A DNA stretch of 38,814 nucleotides, taken from Sphingomonas sp. PsM26 (GTDB taxonomy: Bacteria > Pseudomonadota > Alphaproteobacteria > Sphingomonadales > Sphingomonadaceae). The stretch covers positions 1-38,814 of the forward strand of contig JARUXA010000028.1 in assembly GCA_030433805.1 (NCBI GenBank), given 5' to 3'. Below, piece after piece: positions 24,823 to 33,080 of the stretch; the first letter of the stretch is position 1; the number at the start of each line of letters is the position of its first letter. A program made the translations under genes and the position numbers. The notes beneath the pieces were generated by a model that saw only the letters and a program-made list of their open reading frames with translations, did not search any database and was not told the origin of the DNA.

Positions 24823-26067
24823 TCAGCCGACGACGATGTTGGTGGTTTCGATGTTGCCGCGCATGAACCCGCCCGGGTTCCAGATCGGCGTCATCGGCTG
24901 CGCGATGCCGGCGGTGTTCCAGCAGCGCGACATCAGTCTGGTCGGGCCCGCATGGCTGAGCGGCACCTGCGCATCCCAGCGGCGGAAACTGTATTTGCCG
25001 TGATCGGGGCCAAGCGTCGTCTTGTACCAGCTCTTGCCGTTGTCGGTCGACACATCGACCTTGGCGACGCCGCAATCGCCGCCCATCGCGATGCCGCCCA
25101 GCGGGATTGACCGGTCAAACGCGATCGCCTGCCCTTCGTCGAGGCTCGTGACCCAACTGCGCGGGATCATCTTGTTGATCGGGACGGCCGGGAAATCCTT
25201 CTGGCCAGGCCGCACGTTCGCGCCTGGAGTGTCAGGGATCTTGTACGCCTTGGCCATCCAGTAACCGTCGTCGGGCGCGGCAAGCACCTCGATGTCGTTC
25301 AGCATCTTGACCCAATAGGTCGAATACCAGCCGGGTACGATCAGCCGGACCGGGAAGCCGTTGAGGAGCGGCATCTGTTCACCGTTCATCCCGAAGGCGA
25401 GCATCACTTCGCCGTCGCGTGCGTGGTCGATCGACAGCGACTTCGCAAAATCCGGTCCACCCGCGACCACCGGCTGGTCGAGCGCACCGAACCGCACCGC
25501 GACCGCGCCCGGCTTCACGCCGGCGATATCGAGCACGTCGCGCAGGCGCACGCCGAGCCATTTGGCGTTGCCCATCGCCCCGTGACGCCACTGCGCACCG
25601 GCAACAGGGGGCTGGAACAGCGCACGCGAATTGCCCGAGCATTGGTTGATCGCCGCCAGCTCGACGCGTGGCAACTTCAGCAGTTGCGCGAGCGAGATCG
25701 ACAGCGGCCGCGTGACCGCGCCGTGCACCTTGATCCGGAACGCCTCGACATCGATCGCGGTCGGAATGTCGGCCCAGTGCCAGCGGACGAAGAACTGGTC
25801 GTTCGGTGTGAAGACGTCGCCATTGAACACGCTCATCGGCGTTTCCAGCAGCGGCGGGTGGATCCGCTGGAGGATCATGCTGCCCTTGCCGGGGAACGCA
25901 CTGGTTATCGGCCGTTCCGATGGGCCACCCGGAAGATGCAGGTCGACCATGCTCTGCGCCAGCGCGGGTGCGGCGATCAGCGCGCCGCTGCCGATCGCAG
26001 CCTCTGCGAGAAAGCGACGGCGGTTCGTCGCCTGCGCCAGTTTCATATCCAGGCTGTCCACCAGCAT
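24823..26067 (-). CDS. sorA: Tat-exported molybdopterin sulfite dehydrogenase, SorA-like
   Basis: The protein has up to 414 residues. A twin-arginine signal NRRRFLAEAAIGSGALIAAP is followed by an Ala-rich cleavage site (PALAQ, about residue 38). The Moco domain has NDQFFVRWHW near 90 and INQCSGNSR with Cys143 (molybdenum ligand); the C-terminal dimerisation domain has KVDVSTDNGKSWYKT and SRCWNTAGIAQPMTPIWNP. It oxidises periplasmic sulfite to sulfate, passing electrons to the adjacent cytochrome. AAGGGAG abuts the ATG at 26067, so the second ATG (26046) is a fair alternative and gives a more usual Tat n-region. Confidence 0.88.
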   Translation of the reverse strand: MLVDSLDMKLAQATNRRRFLAEAAIGSGALIAAPALAQSMVDLHLPGGPSERPITSAFPGKGSMILQRIHPPLLETPMSVFNGDVFTPNDQFFVRWHWADIPTAIDVEAFRIKVHGAVTRPLSISLAQLLKLPRVELAAINQCSGNSRALFQPPVAGAQWRHGAMGNAKWLGVRLRDVLDIAGVKPGAVAVRFGALDQPVVAGGPDFAKSLSIDHARDGEVMLAFGMNGEQMPLLNGFPVRLIVPGWYSTYWVKMLNDIEVLAAPDDGYWMAKAYKIPDTPGANVRPGQKDFPAVPINKMIPRSWVTSLDEGQAIAFDRSIPLGGIAMGGDCGVAKVDVSTDNGKSWYKTTLGPDHGKYSFRRWDAQVPLSHAGPTRLMSRCWNTAGIAQPMTPIWNPGGFMRGNIETTNIVVG

Positions 26068-26173
26068 TCTCCCTTCGATGTCATGCTCTTATGCGCGATC
26101 CGTCCGACGGTCTGCCCGGTACGGGTCGATCGGATGGGCCGGTTCGATCCGGCAGGACGATCAGTTCGGCCCA

Positions 26174-27325
26174 TCAATTGGCTTGGGCGATGCAGGGCGA
26201 CACGAACAGGTTTCCGCGCCAGCCGCCTGCGACCGTCTTGGCGCCGACCAGCAGCCACATCGCTGCGAGCGCGATGGTGAGGATGGTGCCGACGATCCCG
26301 AAAAAGCCGAGCTGGAGCGTCGTGCCGAGCTTGAAGGTGGCGACAGTGTAGACGCCGAGCGGGAAGGTGTAGCCCCACCAGCCAAGGTTGAACGGGATAC
26401 CCGCGCGCCAGTAGCGGATCGTGATCAGCGTCGCGAGCGCCAGCCACCACAGGCCGAAGCCCCAGAGCAACAGCCCGGCGATCGTGCCGATCCCCTGCGC
26501 TACCGCGCCGATCTGGCCGAGGCCGTTGGCGGCGAGGATCGCGGGCGCGTCGCTACCGAGCACCAGCATCCCGAGCGCACCGGTGCCGATCGGACCGAGC
26601 GCGAGCCAGCTCGAGGCGGCCATGCTCTCGTGCGGCAGCTTGTGGAGAGCCATCCGCAGGATCAGGATCGCGAGAATGCCGAACGCGACCGGCACCGAAT
26701 AGGCCCACAGGACATAGGAGGTCGCCAGCACCACGAACTGATGATGGGCGTCGGCCAGATGCGGTGCGAGCAGGCCTCCGCTCGCGCCTGCGACCTCGGC
26801 CGCGACCACTGGCAGGAGCCACACCGCGGTCATGCCGTCGAGCGAATGTTCGTGCCGGGTAAACATGAGGTAGGGGATCGCTACACCGCAGGCGAGCGAC
26901 ATCGCGACGTCGATCCACCACAATGTCTCGGCGATCGGGATCACGCCGGCGCCGAACCGCGGCAGGCCGAACGCCAGGAACCCGTTGATGATCGTCGCGA
27001 GGCCCATCGGGATCGTACCGATGAACATCGATACGGTGTTGTGCCCGAAGATCCGCCGCGCCTCGTGCCCGAACATCGTCCAGCGCGCGGTGTAGAGCCC
27101 GGCGAACAGCGTGAAGAGCGCGATGTTGAAATACCACAATGCCTCGCCGACCGGGTGCAGCGACGTGCCGACGCCCGGCACCTGCGGTAAGGCCAGCGCC
27201 AGGATACCGGTGCCCATGGTCGCGGCGAACCAGTTGGGCGTGAACTGCCGGATCATCTCGCGCGGTGAGTCGAGCCGGCTGAGCGGCTTCAGGCCATCAA
27301 GAACGGGTTTCAGATCGGCGGTCAC
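26174..27325 (-). CDS. TDT/SLAC1-family anion channel or sulfite exporter
   Basis: The 383-residue protein has about ten transmembrane helices and family marks FTPNWFAATMGTGILAL at the start and LWWLALATLITIRYW near the end. The family includes TehA, the plant SLAC1 channel and the yeast sulfite pump Ssu1. Placement between LysR and the sulfite dehydrogenase genes favours sulfite or related anion export, which is inference. GTG start 27325 overlaps the LysR stop (GTGA), with GGAG eight bases ahead, so the two are coupled. Confidence 0.87.
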   Translation of the reverse strand: MTADLKPVLDGLKPLSRLDSPREMIRQFTPNWFAATMGTGILALALPQVPGVGTSLHPVGEALWYFNIALFTLFAGLYTARWTMFGHEARRIFGHNTVSMFIGTIPMGLATIINGFLAFGLPRFGAGVIPIAETLWWIDVAMSLACGVAIPYLMFTRHEHSLDGMTAVWLLPVVAAEVAGASGGLLAPHLADAHHQFVVLATSYVLWAYSVPVAFGILAILILRMALHKLPHESMAASSWLALGPIGTGALGMLVLGSDAPAILAANGLGQIGAVAQGIGTIAGLLLWGFGLWWLALATLITIRYWRAGIPFNLGWWGYTFPLGVYTVATFKLGTTLQLGFFGIVGTILTIALAAMWLLVGAKTVAGGWRGNLFVSPCIAQAN

Positions 27326-28194
27326 TTGCCAGTCTCCTTGATGAGATCGGTCAGCGCATCGGCCGCCCGGGTACGATAGCGCTCTTTGTGCCGCAGCGCG
27401 TAGAACGGACGCCGCGGCAGACCGAGCGGCAGATCGTGCAACGTTCCGGCCGCGATTGCAGGTGCGACGACATGCTGCGACAGGACCGCGACGCCTGCGC
27501 CAGCCTCGACCGCGCTACGTACCGCCTCGTTCGACGGCAGGGTCAGCGCGGTGGTGAGGTCCGACGGATCGACGCCGCGCTGGCGCAACACCTCCTCGAA
27601 CGACGAGCGCGTGCCCGATCCCTGTTCGCGGACGATCCAGCGCGCGGCGCGGATCCAGTCCTCGTCGATCGTGTCGGCTGCGCGATCGCTTACCAGCACC
27701 ATGCGGTCGTTCGCGACCGTCCAATGCGCGAGCGCGGGCTCGTCGATCACACCCTCGACGAAGCCGAGCTCGACCGCACCGTCGAGCACGCGCGCCGCGG
27801 CCCCCTCGGTGTTGTCGATCGCCAGTTCGATTGAGATCGCGGGGTAGCGCGCATGGAACGCCGCCAGCTGGCGGGGCAGCCAATAGCCTGCGATCGTCTG
27901 GCTTGCGACCAGCCGCAGTGTGCCGCGCTCCAGTCCTGCATATTCGGCCAGTGCAAGTTCCGCGCTGGCGGCACGGCCAAGCACTGCGCGCGCGTCGACC
28001 AGAAACATGCGGCCCGCTTCGGACAGTTCGATCCCGCGGCCGACCCGGTGGAACAGCGGCACGCCGTGCCGAGCTTCTAGCGCGGCGATGGCAGCGCTTG
28101 CGGCTGACTGCGTCACATTGAGCGCTTCGGCAGCGCGCGTCATGTGCTCGCGCTCTGCGACACCGACGAAAATCCTGAGTTGTTCGAGGGTCAT
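27322..28194 (-). CDS. LysR-family transcriptional regulator of the sulfite genes
   Basis: The 290-residue protein has an N-terminal wHTH (residues 1-60; EHMTRAAEALNVTQSAASAA), then the LysR substrate-binding domain (about 90-285; TLRLVASQTIAGYWLPRQLA). The domain looks like that of the CbbR/CysB-type group. It is translationally coupled to the TDT transporter gene and upstream of sorA-sorB, so it probably senses sulfite or a sulfur metabolite and controls this set. Unusually, it is co-directional with its presumed targets rather than divergent. Confidence 0.9.
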   Translation of the reverse strand: MTLEQLRIFVGVAEREHMTRAAEALNVTQSAASAAIAALEARHGVPLFHRVGRGIELSEAGRMFLVDARAVLGRAASAELALAEYAGLERGTLRLVASQTIAGYWLPRQLAAFHARYPAISIELAIDNTEGAAARVLDGAVELGFVEGVIDEPALAHWTVANDRMVLVSDRAADTIDEDWIRAARWIVREQGSGTRSSFEEVLRQRGVDPSDLTTALTLPSNEAVRSAVEAGAGVAVLSQHVVAPAIAAGTLHDLPLGLPRRPFYALRHKERYRTRAADALTDLIKETGK

Positions 28195-28282
28195 GCCCGA
28201 TCTCCTTGCCCCAATGATAGGGAAAGGAGATCAATCGCACCAACCAAAGATTACAGTCATTCCAATCAGATATACCGATCGT

Positions 28283-29266
28283 TCATTTCAGAATGTCGAT
28301 AACCGCCTCACGTTCATCGACCAGTTCGGCAATCGTGCGATCGAGCATCGATCGCTGGAACGGATCGAGGGTCAGGCCTTCGATACGCGCATACCCACCG
28401 CTCATGCAGTGCACCGGCACGCCGCACACCAGTCCTTGCGGGATACCGTAGGAGCCATCTGACACCACGCCCATCGACACCCAATTATCGCCTGCGCCGT
28501 GCACCCAGTCGCGCAGATGGTCGATCGCTGCATTTGCGGCCGACGCGGCCGAGGACGCACCCCGTGCTTCGATGATCGCGGTTCCGCGCTGCGCAACGGT
28601 GGGGATCAGGGTTTCGCGGTACCAGGCCTCGTTTCCGATACGGTCGGCAAGCTTTTGGCCATCGAGTTCGGCATTCCCCCAGTCGGCAAACATCGTCGGC
28701 GAATGGTTTCCCCAGACGACGAGCTTTGTAATCGCATCGACACCTACACCCGCCTTGGCCGCAAGCTGTCCCTGCGCGCGGTTGTGATCGAGGCGGATCA
28801 TCGACGTGATGTTTTCGGCAGGAAAACCCGGTGCGCTTTGCGCAAGAATCCAGGCATTTGTGTTGGCGGGATTGCCGACGACCAGGATCTTGGCGTCACG
28901 TTTGGCCACTGCGTCCAATGCTGCGCCCTGCGTCTTGAAGATCGCTGCGTTGGCAGCGAGCAAATCACGGCGCTCCATGCCCTTTGAGCGGGGACGAGAC
29001 CCAACCAGCATGGCCGCATCGATGTCCTTGAAAGCCACCATCGGATCATCAGTAATGATCACACCTGCCAGTAGCGGGAACGCGCAATCCTCCAGTTCCA
29101 TGACCACGCCGCGTACGGCGTCCATAGCCTGCGGCACGTCGAGCAGTTGAAGGATAACGGGCTGGTCCGGTCCGAACACGTCACCCTGCGCAACCCGGAA
29201 GAGCAGCGAATAGCAAATTTGTCCTGCGGCACCGCTGATCGCGATCCTGACGGGGGGCTTGGTCAT
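28283..29266 (-). CDS. mdh: Malate dehydrogenase (NAD-dependent, cytoplasmic-type)
   Basis: The protein has 327 residues from ATG 29266, the usual size for the cytosolic/plant-chloroplast-type bacterial MDH. It has the Rossmann GAAGQI loop (13-18), substrate Arg in the mobile loop SRPRSKGMERRD, Asp160 and Arg163 in IRLDHNRA, and catalytic His188 in VVWGNHSPTMF. It interconverts malate and oxaloacetate in the TCA cycle. A chromosomal copy is expected, so this would be a second, plasmid-borne copy. Its only visible link to the cassette is central redox supply. The ribosome site is weak. Confidence 0.95.
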   Translation of the reverse strand: MTKPPVRIAISGAAGQICYSLLFRVAQGDVFGPDQPVILQLLDVPQAMDAVRGVVMELEDCAFPLLAGVIITDDPMVAFKDIDAAMLVGSRPRSKGMERRDLLAANAAIFKTQGAALDAVAKRDAKILVVGNPANTNAWILAQSAPGFPAENITSMIRLDHNRAQGQLAAKAGVGVDAITKLVVWGNHSPTMFADWGNAELDGQKLADRIGNEAWYRETLIPTVAQRGTAIIEARGASSAASAANAAIDHLRDWVHGAGDNWVSMGVVSDGSYGIPQGLVCGVPVHCMSGGYARIEGLTLDPFQRSMLDRTIAELVDEREAVIDILK

Positions 29267-29312
29267 TTTAGAAAGGGCTTTCCTTGGGAAATTACAGACG
29301 GTGTAAGACCGA

Positions 29313-30469
29313 TCAACGCGCCGCCACGGCAAGCGCCGCATCGCGCCCGGATGGCACCAGATTGGCGAGACCTTTTCCTGATCGCACGGCACCAGGAACG
29401 TAGATCAGGCTTTGCGCATCCGTACTGATAGGGATTGTCGACACGGTGGTGTACGTCAGCGTGTCGATCCCAGCGACCTTGTTGGTTCCGGCCAGGCTGG
29501 CATAGATTCTCGTACCATCGCCCGACGGCCAAACCGCACTTGGAGCCGCTTGTAGCGGGACGGTTGCCACAGCCTCCAGGCTGTCGGTTCTATAGACCTT
29601 GATTGCAGGTTGATCGCCGCCAATGCTGACATAGGCAAAGGAATCGTCCGCGCGCTGGGCGAAGTTGACCGCGCCCGTTGCTGGACCAGTGTTTATCACT
29701 TCGCGTACCGCAAACGGCGGTTTGGCAGCAAAAACCGTGGTCGTGCCGCTCTCGCGGCGTGTTGCCCAAATCTGTTTGCCATCTGGCGAGACCGCGATTG
29801 CTCCCTCACCTGCACCGTTGCTGGCAACGTGTCCGACGACGCGCCGATGCTCGACGTCGACAACCAGGATGGACGGCCTTTCAGTAAGCGATACAAAGGC
29901 ATAGCGTCCGTTTGGCGACAGGATGGTCGCGCCCGCTCCGCCACTTGCTGGTACGCGGGTGATCTCCCGCGCGGTCTTAGGATCCACGACTGCGATGGCA
30001 TGTTCATCGCCGAGCGAAACCCAGAGTTCGTGCCCATTGGGCGTAAACGCGACGGCTGGAACACGGTCCGGCCTCGTTCCGTGTTCGTGGCCAGATCTAC
30101 AAGCGTCACACTGTGCTGCGCTAATGCCGATACCGCCAGGGTCCGCCCGTCACGCGTTGCAGCCAGGTGCTGGACTTTGGGGCTGGAAAAGCTGGGCTCA
30201 GCTATCGCGCTTTTGGTGAGGTCGATGCGTCCCAGTTCGTTGCCCGCTGCAGGATCGATGACAACGATCTTTGTCGATGTCGGGTCAGACACATAGATCC
30301 GGTCATGATGACTAAGGTCGATATCAGCCTTCGACCACGGTGCCTGAACCGCCTTGATATCGCAGGGAAAGTCGTCCGCCGCAGGTGCAGCCCAATAGGC
30401 CTGAGCGATCGCCGGGACTGGGGCTACGGAGGCCAACATCGCGGCAACCAGAACGATCGCAGCTTTCAT
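29313..30469 (-). pseudogene. YncE-like seven-blade beta-propeller gene, broken by a frameshift
   Basis: The 5' part (from ATG 30469, with AAGGATC upstream) encodes a signal peptide (cleavage near AIAQA) and propeller repeats such as RIYVSDPTSTKIVVIDPAAG, as far as about residue 133. The frame then changes near 30060-30080. The following sequence continues the same protein in another frame (VPAVAFTPNGHELWVSLGD, then DPKTAREITRVPASG and on to 29313). Together they make a normal-length single protein similar to the intact 472-residue gene at 31108. A single indel explains the break; it could also be a sequencing error. Confidence 0.85.
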
Positions 30470-30730
30470 CGTTTGATCCTTATCGCGGATCCGGCGGGTG
30501 ATCGTGCCAGTCCGATGCCGCTAGATCGACCGATATCTCCCCTGCGTCCAACGCATGGTAGCGATGGTTTCAATACGAAAACGCGATCATAGATTGTCTA
30601 CCGTTCTTTTTAGATGATCAGAACAACCATGCTTATGCGTTGGATCGATGGCTGCGCCGCGATCATTTACGCTGTCACGCTCGGCATTCATCGCTCGCGT
30701 GTCATAAATGGGAATACTAAAGGCATGACG
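30470..30730. promoter_or_regulatory. Divergent promoter region between the two YncE-like units
   Basis: About 260 bp separate the broken minus-strand gene from the DUF305 gene. It has an AT-richer middle (30585-30620) and probably holds both promoters. No clear palindrome or riboswitch was found. The frame of the DUF305 gene stays open upstream to 30614, but that part has no coding character. Confidence 0.4.
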
Positions 30731-31111
30731 ATGAAATCTCGCACGGCCTTGCTAACGGCGATAGCCGTGTCCGTATCGACGGGTGCGTTAGCGCAAACGG
30801 ACGGTTTCGCGTCCGCAATGGATGCGGCGATGGCGCGGATGCACGGCGCGATGATGACCGGTTATTCAAGCGATCCCGATCGCGACTTCGCAAGAATGAT
30901 GATCCCGCATCATCAGGGTGCGATCGACATGGCCGAAGTCGAACTGCGGTTCGGCAAGGATGAACGCCTGCGCCGGCTCGCCCAGGGAATCATCGTCGAA
31001 CAGCGTCAGGAAATCGCGGTGATGCAGGGCATCCTATCCGAAGGCGGCGCGTTGCTGCCTCACACCGAACCGACCGCGACCGGTCACCCCCATCACGGAG
31101 ACCGTCCATGA
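30731..31111 (+). CDS. DUF305-family exported His/Met-rich protein
   Basis: The product is 126 residues from ATG 30731 (AAAGG upstream; ATG 30725 also possible). It has a signal peptide ending near ALAQ (residue 22). The mature helical DUF305 domain has AAMARMHGAMM and the signature RMMIPHHQGAIDMAEVEL (His60-His61). The many Met and His residues suggest Cu or Ag binding. Family members often sit with copper or oxidase genes. The stop overlaps the yncE-like start (ATGA), so the two products are made together and probably both act in the periplasm. Confidence 0.87.
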   Translation: MKSRTALLTAIAVSVSTGALAQTDGFASAMDAAMARMHGAMMTGYSSDPDRDFARMMIPHHQGAIDMAEVELRFGKDERLRRLAQGIIVEQRQEIAVMQGILSEGGALLPHTEPTATGHPHHGDRP

Positions 31112-32526
31112 AGCGTTTCACCCTAACCGCCTGCGCCGCCTTGTGTTTCTCGGGCCCTGCGTTTGCCCAGCAAGTGCCGAACGCGACCCCCGACGTCCCC
31201 GTCAGCGCGCAGGACCGGTTCTACACCTCGGACCAGTTCTCCAACACCGTGTCGGTGATCGATCCGTCGACCAACACGCTGCTCGGCGTGATAAAACTCG
31301 GCGACCAGACCCCCGCGAACCTCAGCCCGCTCTACAAGGGACAGCTGCTCGTCCACGGCATGGGCTTCTCGCCTGATCGCAAGACGCTGGCGGCGATCTC
31401 GATCGGCTCGAACTCGGTGACGTTCATCGACACTGCGACCAATGCCGTGAAGCATACGACCTATGTGGGCCGATCGCCGCACGAAGCGTTCTTCCGCCCC
31501 GACGGTCGCGAAGTCTGGGTCGCGGTGCGCGGCGAGGATTATATCCAGGTGCTCGACGGCAAGACCTTCGCGCCGACTACGCGCATCCCCGTTCCTAATG
31601 GCCCCGGCATGACGATCTTCTCGCCGAACGGGAAATACGGTTACGTCTGTTCGAGCTTTTCTCCCGAGACCGTTGTGATCGACACCGCCTCGAAGAAGAT
31701 CGTCGGTCGCGTCAAGCAGGCGAGCCCGTTCTGCCCCGACATCGCCGCGACGCCCGACGGCAAGCAGGTCTGGTTGACGCTGAAAGACGTCGGCAAAGTC
31801 ATGGTGTTCGACGCCAAGCCACCCTTCGCAGTGCTCAAGACGTTCGACACAGGCGCGATCACCAACCACGTCAACATCGCCCGCACCAAGGCTGGCCAGT
31901 TCGCCTATGTGACGGTCGGCACCGAGAACGTCGTCAAGGTGTTCCGCACCACCGACTTCGCGCAGGTCGCGAACATCCCGGTCGGCGCGCTCCCGCACGG
32001 CCTTTGGCCGTCGGGCGACGGTACGCGGATGTATGTCGGGCTGGAGAACGCCGACGCAGTCGCGGCGATCGATACCGCCAGCAACACCGTTATCGCGACG
32101 ATTCCGATCGGTCAGGGGCCCCAAGGCGTGGCCTACGTTCCCGGCGCGGTGCCGGTAGGCGATGGCCGTGCAAACCTGATGCCGCTCGCCCAGGCCGGCA
32201 TGAAGATCCAGCTGACTCTTTCCGGGACTGGGCGCAGCCAGGTCACGCTGTTCGATCAGGGCCAAGTCCAGATTTTGCAGGCGGCGGTTGCGGGCCTCAG
32301 TCCAAAGATGCCCTATGTCCTTGGGCTATCCTCCCGCGCTGATGGCAGCGGCGTGATCCAGCCTCTGGCGAAGTTCATGACCAATCCGGCGGGCGGCGCG
32401 ATAGTCAACACGCTCGGACCGCTCCGCCAGATCGTCAGCGACGCAAAAGGCGACATGCGCCGTTACCTCGTCATTGCTCCGGGCGACCCGATGATGCCGG
32501 GCGCCGTCGTTCAGGTGCAAAAATGA
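31108..32526 (+). CDS. YncE-like exported beta-propeller protein
   Basis: The 472-residue protein has a signal peptide (cleavage near AFAQQ, residue 21) and seven propeller repeats of the YVTN/YncE type, for example TVSVIDPSTNTLLGVIKLGD and DAVAAIDTASNTVIATIPIG. A C-terminal extra domain of about 110 residues (from about 365) reads like a small beta-sandwich. Propellers of this type are often redox or metal-sensor scaffolds, but no function can be assigned. It is coupled to DUF305 and is a paralogue of the broken gene at 29313-30469. Confidence 0.88.
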   Translation: MKRFTLTACAALCFSGPAFAQQVPNATPDVPVSAQDRFYTSDQFSNTVSVIDPSTNTLLGVIKLGDQTPANLSPLYKGQLLVHGMGFSPDRKTLAAISIGSNSVTFIDTATNAVKHTTYVGRSPHEAFFRPDGREVWVAVRGEDYIQVLDGKTFAPTTRIPVPNGPGMTIFSPNGKYGYVCSSFSPETVVIDTASKKIVGRVKQASPFCPDIAATPDGKQVWLTLKDVGKVMVFDAKPPFAVLKTFDTGAITNHVNIARTKAGQFAYVTVGTENVVKVFRTTDFAQVANIPVGALPHGLWPSGDGTRMYVGLENADAVAAIDTASNTVIATIPIGQGPQGVAYVPGAVPVGDGRANLMPLAQAGMKIQLTLSGTGRSQVTLFDQGQVQILQAAVAGLSPKMPYVLGLSSRADGSGVIQPLAKFMTNPAGGAIVNTLGPLRQIVSDAKGDMRRYLVIAPGDPMMPGAVVQVQK

Positions 32527-32706
32527 GGATTCCGGTGAAACCTGCGATCTCTTGTCCGTATCCGGTATCTTGGTCATGACGCTGGTATAGGCTGCCGCAG
32601 CGTTTTGAGACTGTCGGAAAACACATGCTTTCGGACAGGGTGCGCTCCGGCCTTGGGTCGTGGCGCCAACAGGATGGCAGAGTGTGCGACAAACCCTGTC
32701 GCTTTG

Positions 32707-32745
32707 GTCAGCTGTACGGAAACCCGAATCTGGGGGTTTGCTGAC
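32707..32745. other. Bipartite hairpin just inside the right transposon end
   Basis: GTCAGC (32707-32712) pairs with GCTGAC (32740-32745), and AAACCC (32720-32725) pairs with GGGTTT (32734-32739), leaving a 7-base bulge on one side and an 8-base loop. It ends 10 bp before the right inverted repeat. Another near-palindrome, CTGTCGGAAA and TTTCGGACAG, lies further left at about 32612-32639. These may be remnants of a resolution site, or a terminator for the cargo. Confidence 0.45.
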
Positions 32746-32755
32746 ACCCGATCGC

Positions 32756-32798
32756 GTTAGCGTACATCTGGGTCCGTTCTATGTGCAGACCCCTCTTC
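32756..32798 (-). repeat. Right 38-bp inverted repeat and target duplication of the Tn3-type element
   Basis: Read on the minus strand, 32793-32756 begins GGGGTCTGCACATAGAACGG and ends GCTAAC, matching the left end at 33 of 38. TCTTC at 32794-32798 repeats the five bases at 20749-20753. The insertion lies 12 bp from the end of the RHH gene, leaving that gene intact. Confidence 0.93.
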
Positions 32799-32809
32799 AA
32801 AGCTGCGCG

Positions 32810-33079
32810 TCACCGCTCCCCGAACGGGTGCTTGCCGTACTGGCGCATGAGAAGGTCGATTGCCTCGCCCATCAAGGCCTGAAGGGTAGTTCCGTTCTCG
32901 GCCGCCAGCACATTTAAGCCTCGGCTAACTTCCGGACTAAAGTATGCGCTGACAGCCTTCTTGCCCTGCCGCGCCGCCGATCGCACCGACGCCGAGCCCT
33001 CAATGGCTGGGGTCGAGACGCTCGGCTCCACCTTCGCGCGTTCTGCACGCTGCTGCCTCATGGCGCCAAATTTGCTCAT
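32810..33079 (-). CDS. Ribbon-helix-helix partition protein, partner of ParA
   Basis: The 89-residue protein has a disordered basic N-terminus (about 40 residues) and a C-terminal RHH domain: KKAVSAYFSPEVSRGLNVLA then TTLQALMGEAIDLLMRQY. It follows the parA stop by one base on the same strand. In class Ib partition systems a small RHH protein (ParG/Omega-like) binds the centromere, represses the operon, and stimulates ParA. It should bind the repeats before parA and after rep. Confidence 0.83.
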   Translation of the reverse strand: MSKFGAMRQQRAERAKVEPSVSTPAIEGSASVRSAARQGKKAVSAYFSPEVSRGLNVLAAENGTTLQALMGEAIDLLMRQYGKHPFGER

Positions 33080-33080
33080 G

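Larger units (their letters stand above)
20754..32793. mobile_element. Non-autonomous Tn3-family transposon with sulfite/fluoride cargo
   Basis: The element is 12,040 bp, bounded by 38-bp inverted repeats and identical 5-bp flanks TCTTC (20749-20753 and 32794-32798), the target duplication size of Tn3 transposons. Every long frame inside belongs to cargo. No DDE transposase of about 950-1000 residues and no resolvase gene is present, so it would need a transposase supplied in trans. It split the rep region from the par operon. A third, degenerate inverted repeat at 22755 divides the cargo into a left module (sulfite oxidase, DUF202, decayed LysR end) and a right module. Confidence 0.9.

Noticed and set aside
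25631..27190. 519-codon open frame on the plus strand across the sorA and TDT genes
   Set aside because: It is antisense to two well-supported genes. Its composition is the Arg/Asp/His-rich shadow typical of high-GC coding DNA, with no family motif.
31123..32265. 380-codon minus-strand frame in the YncE-like gene
   Set aside because: Antisense shadow; repeats in it mirror the propeller repeats of the real gene.
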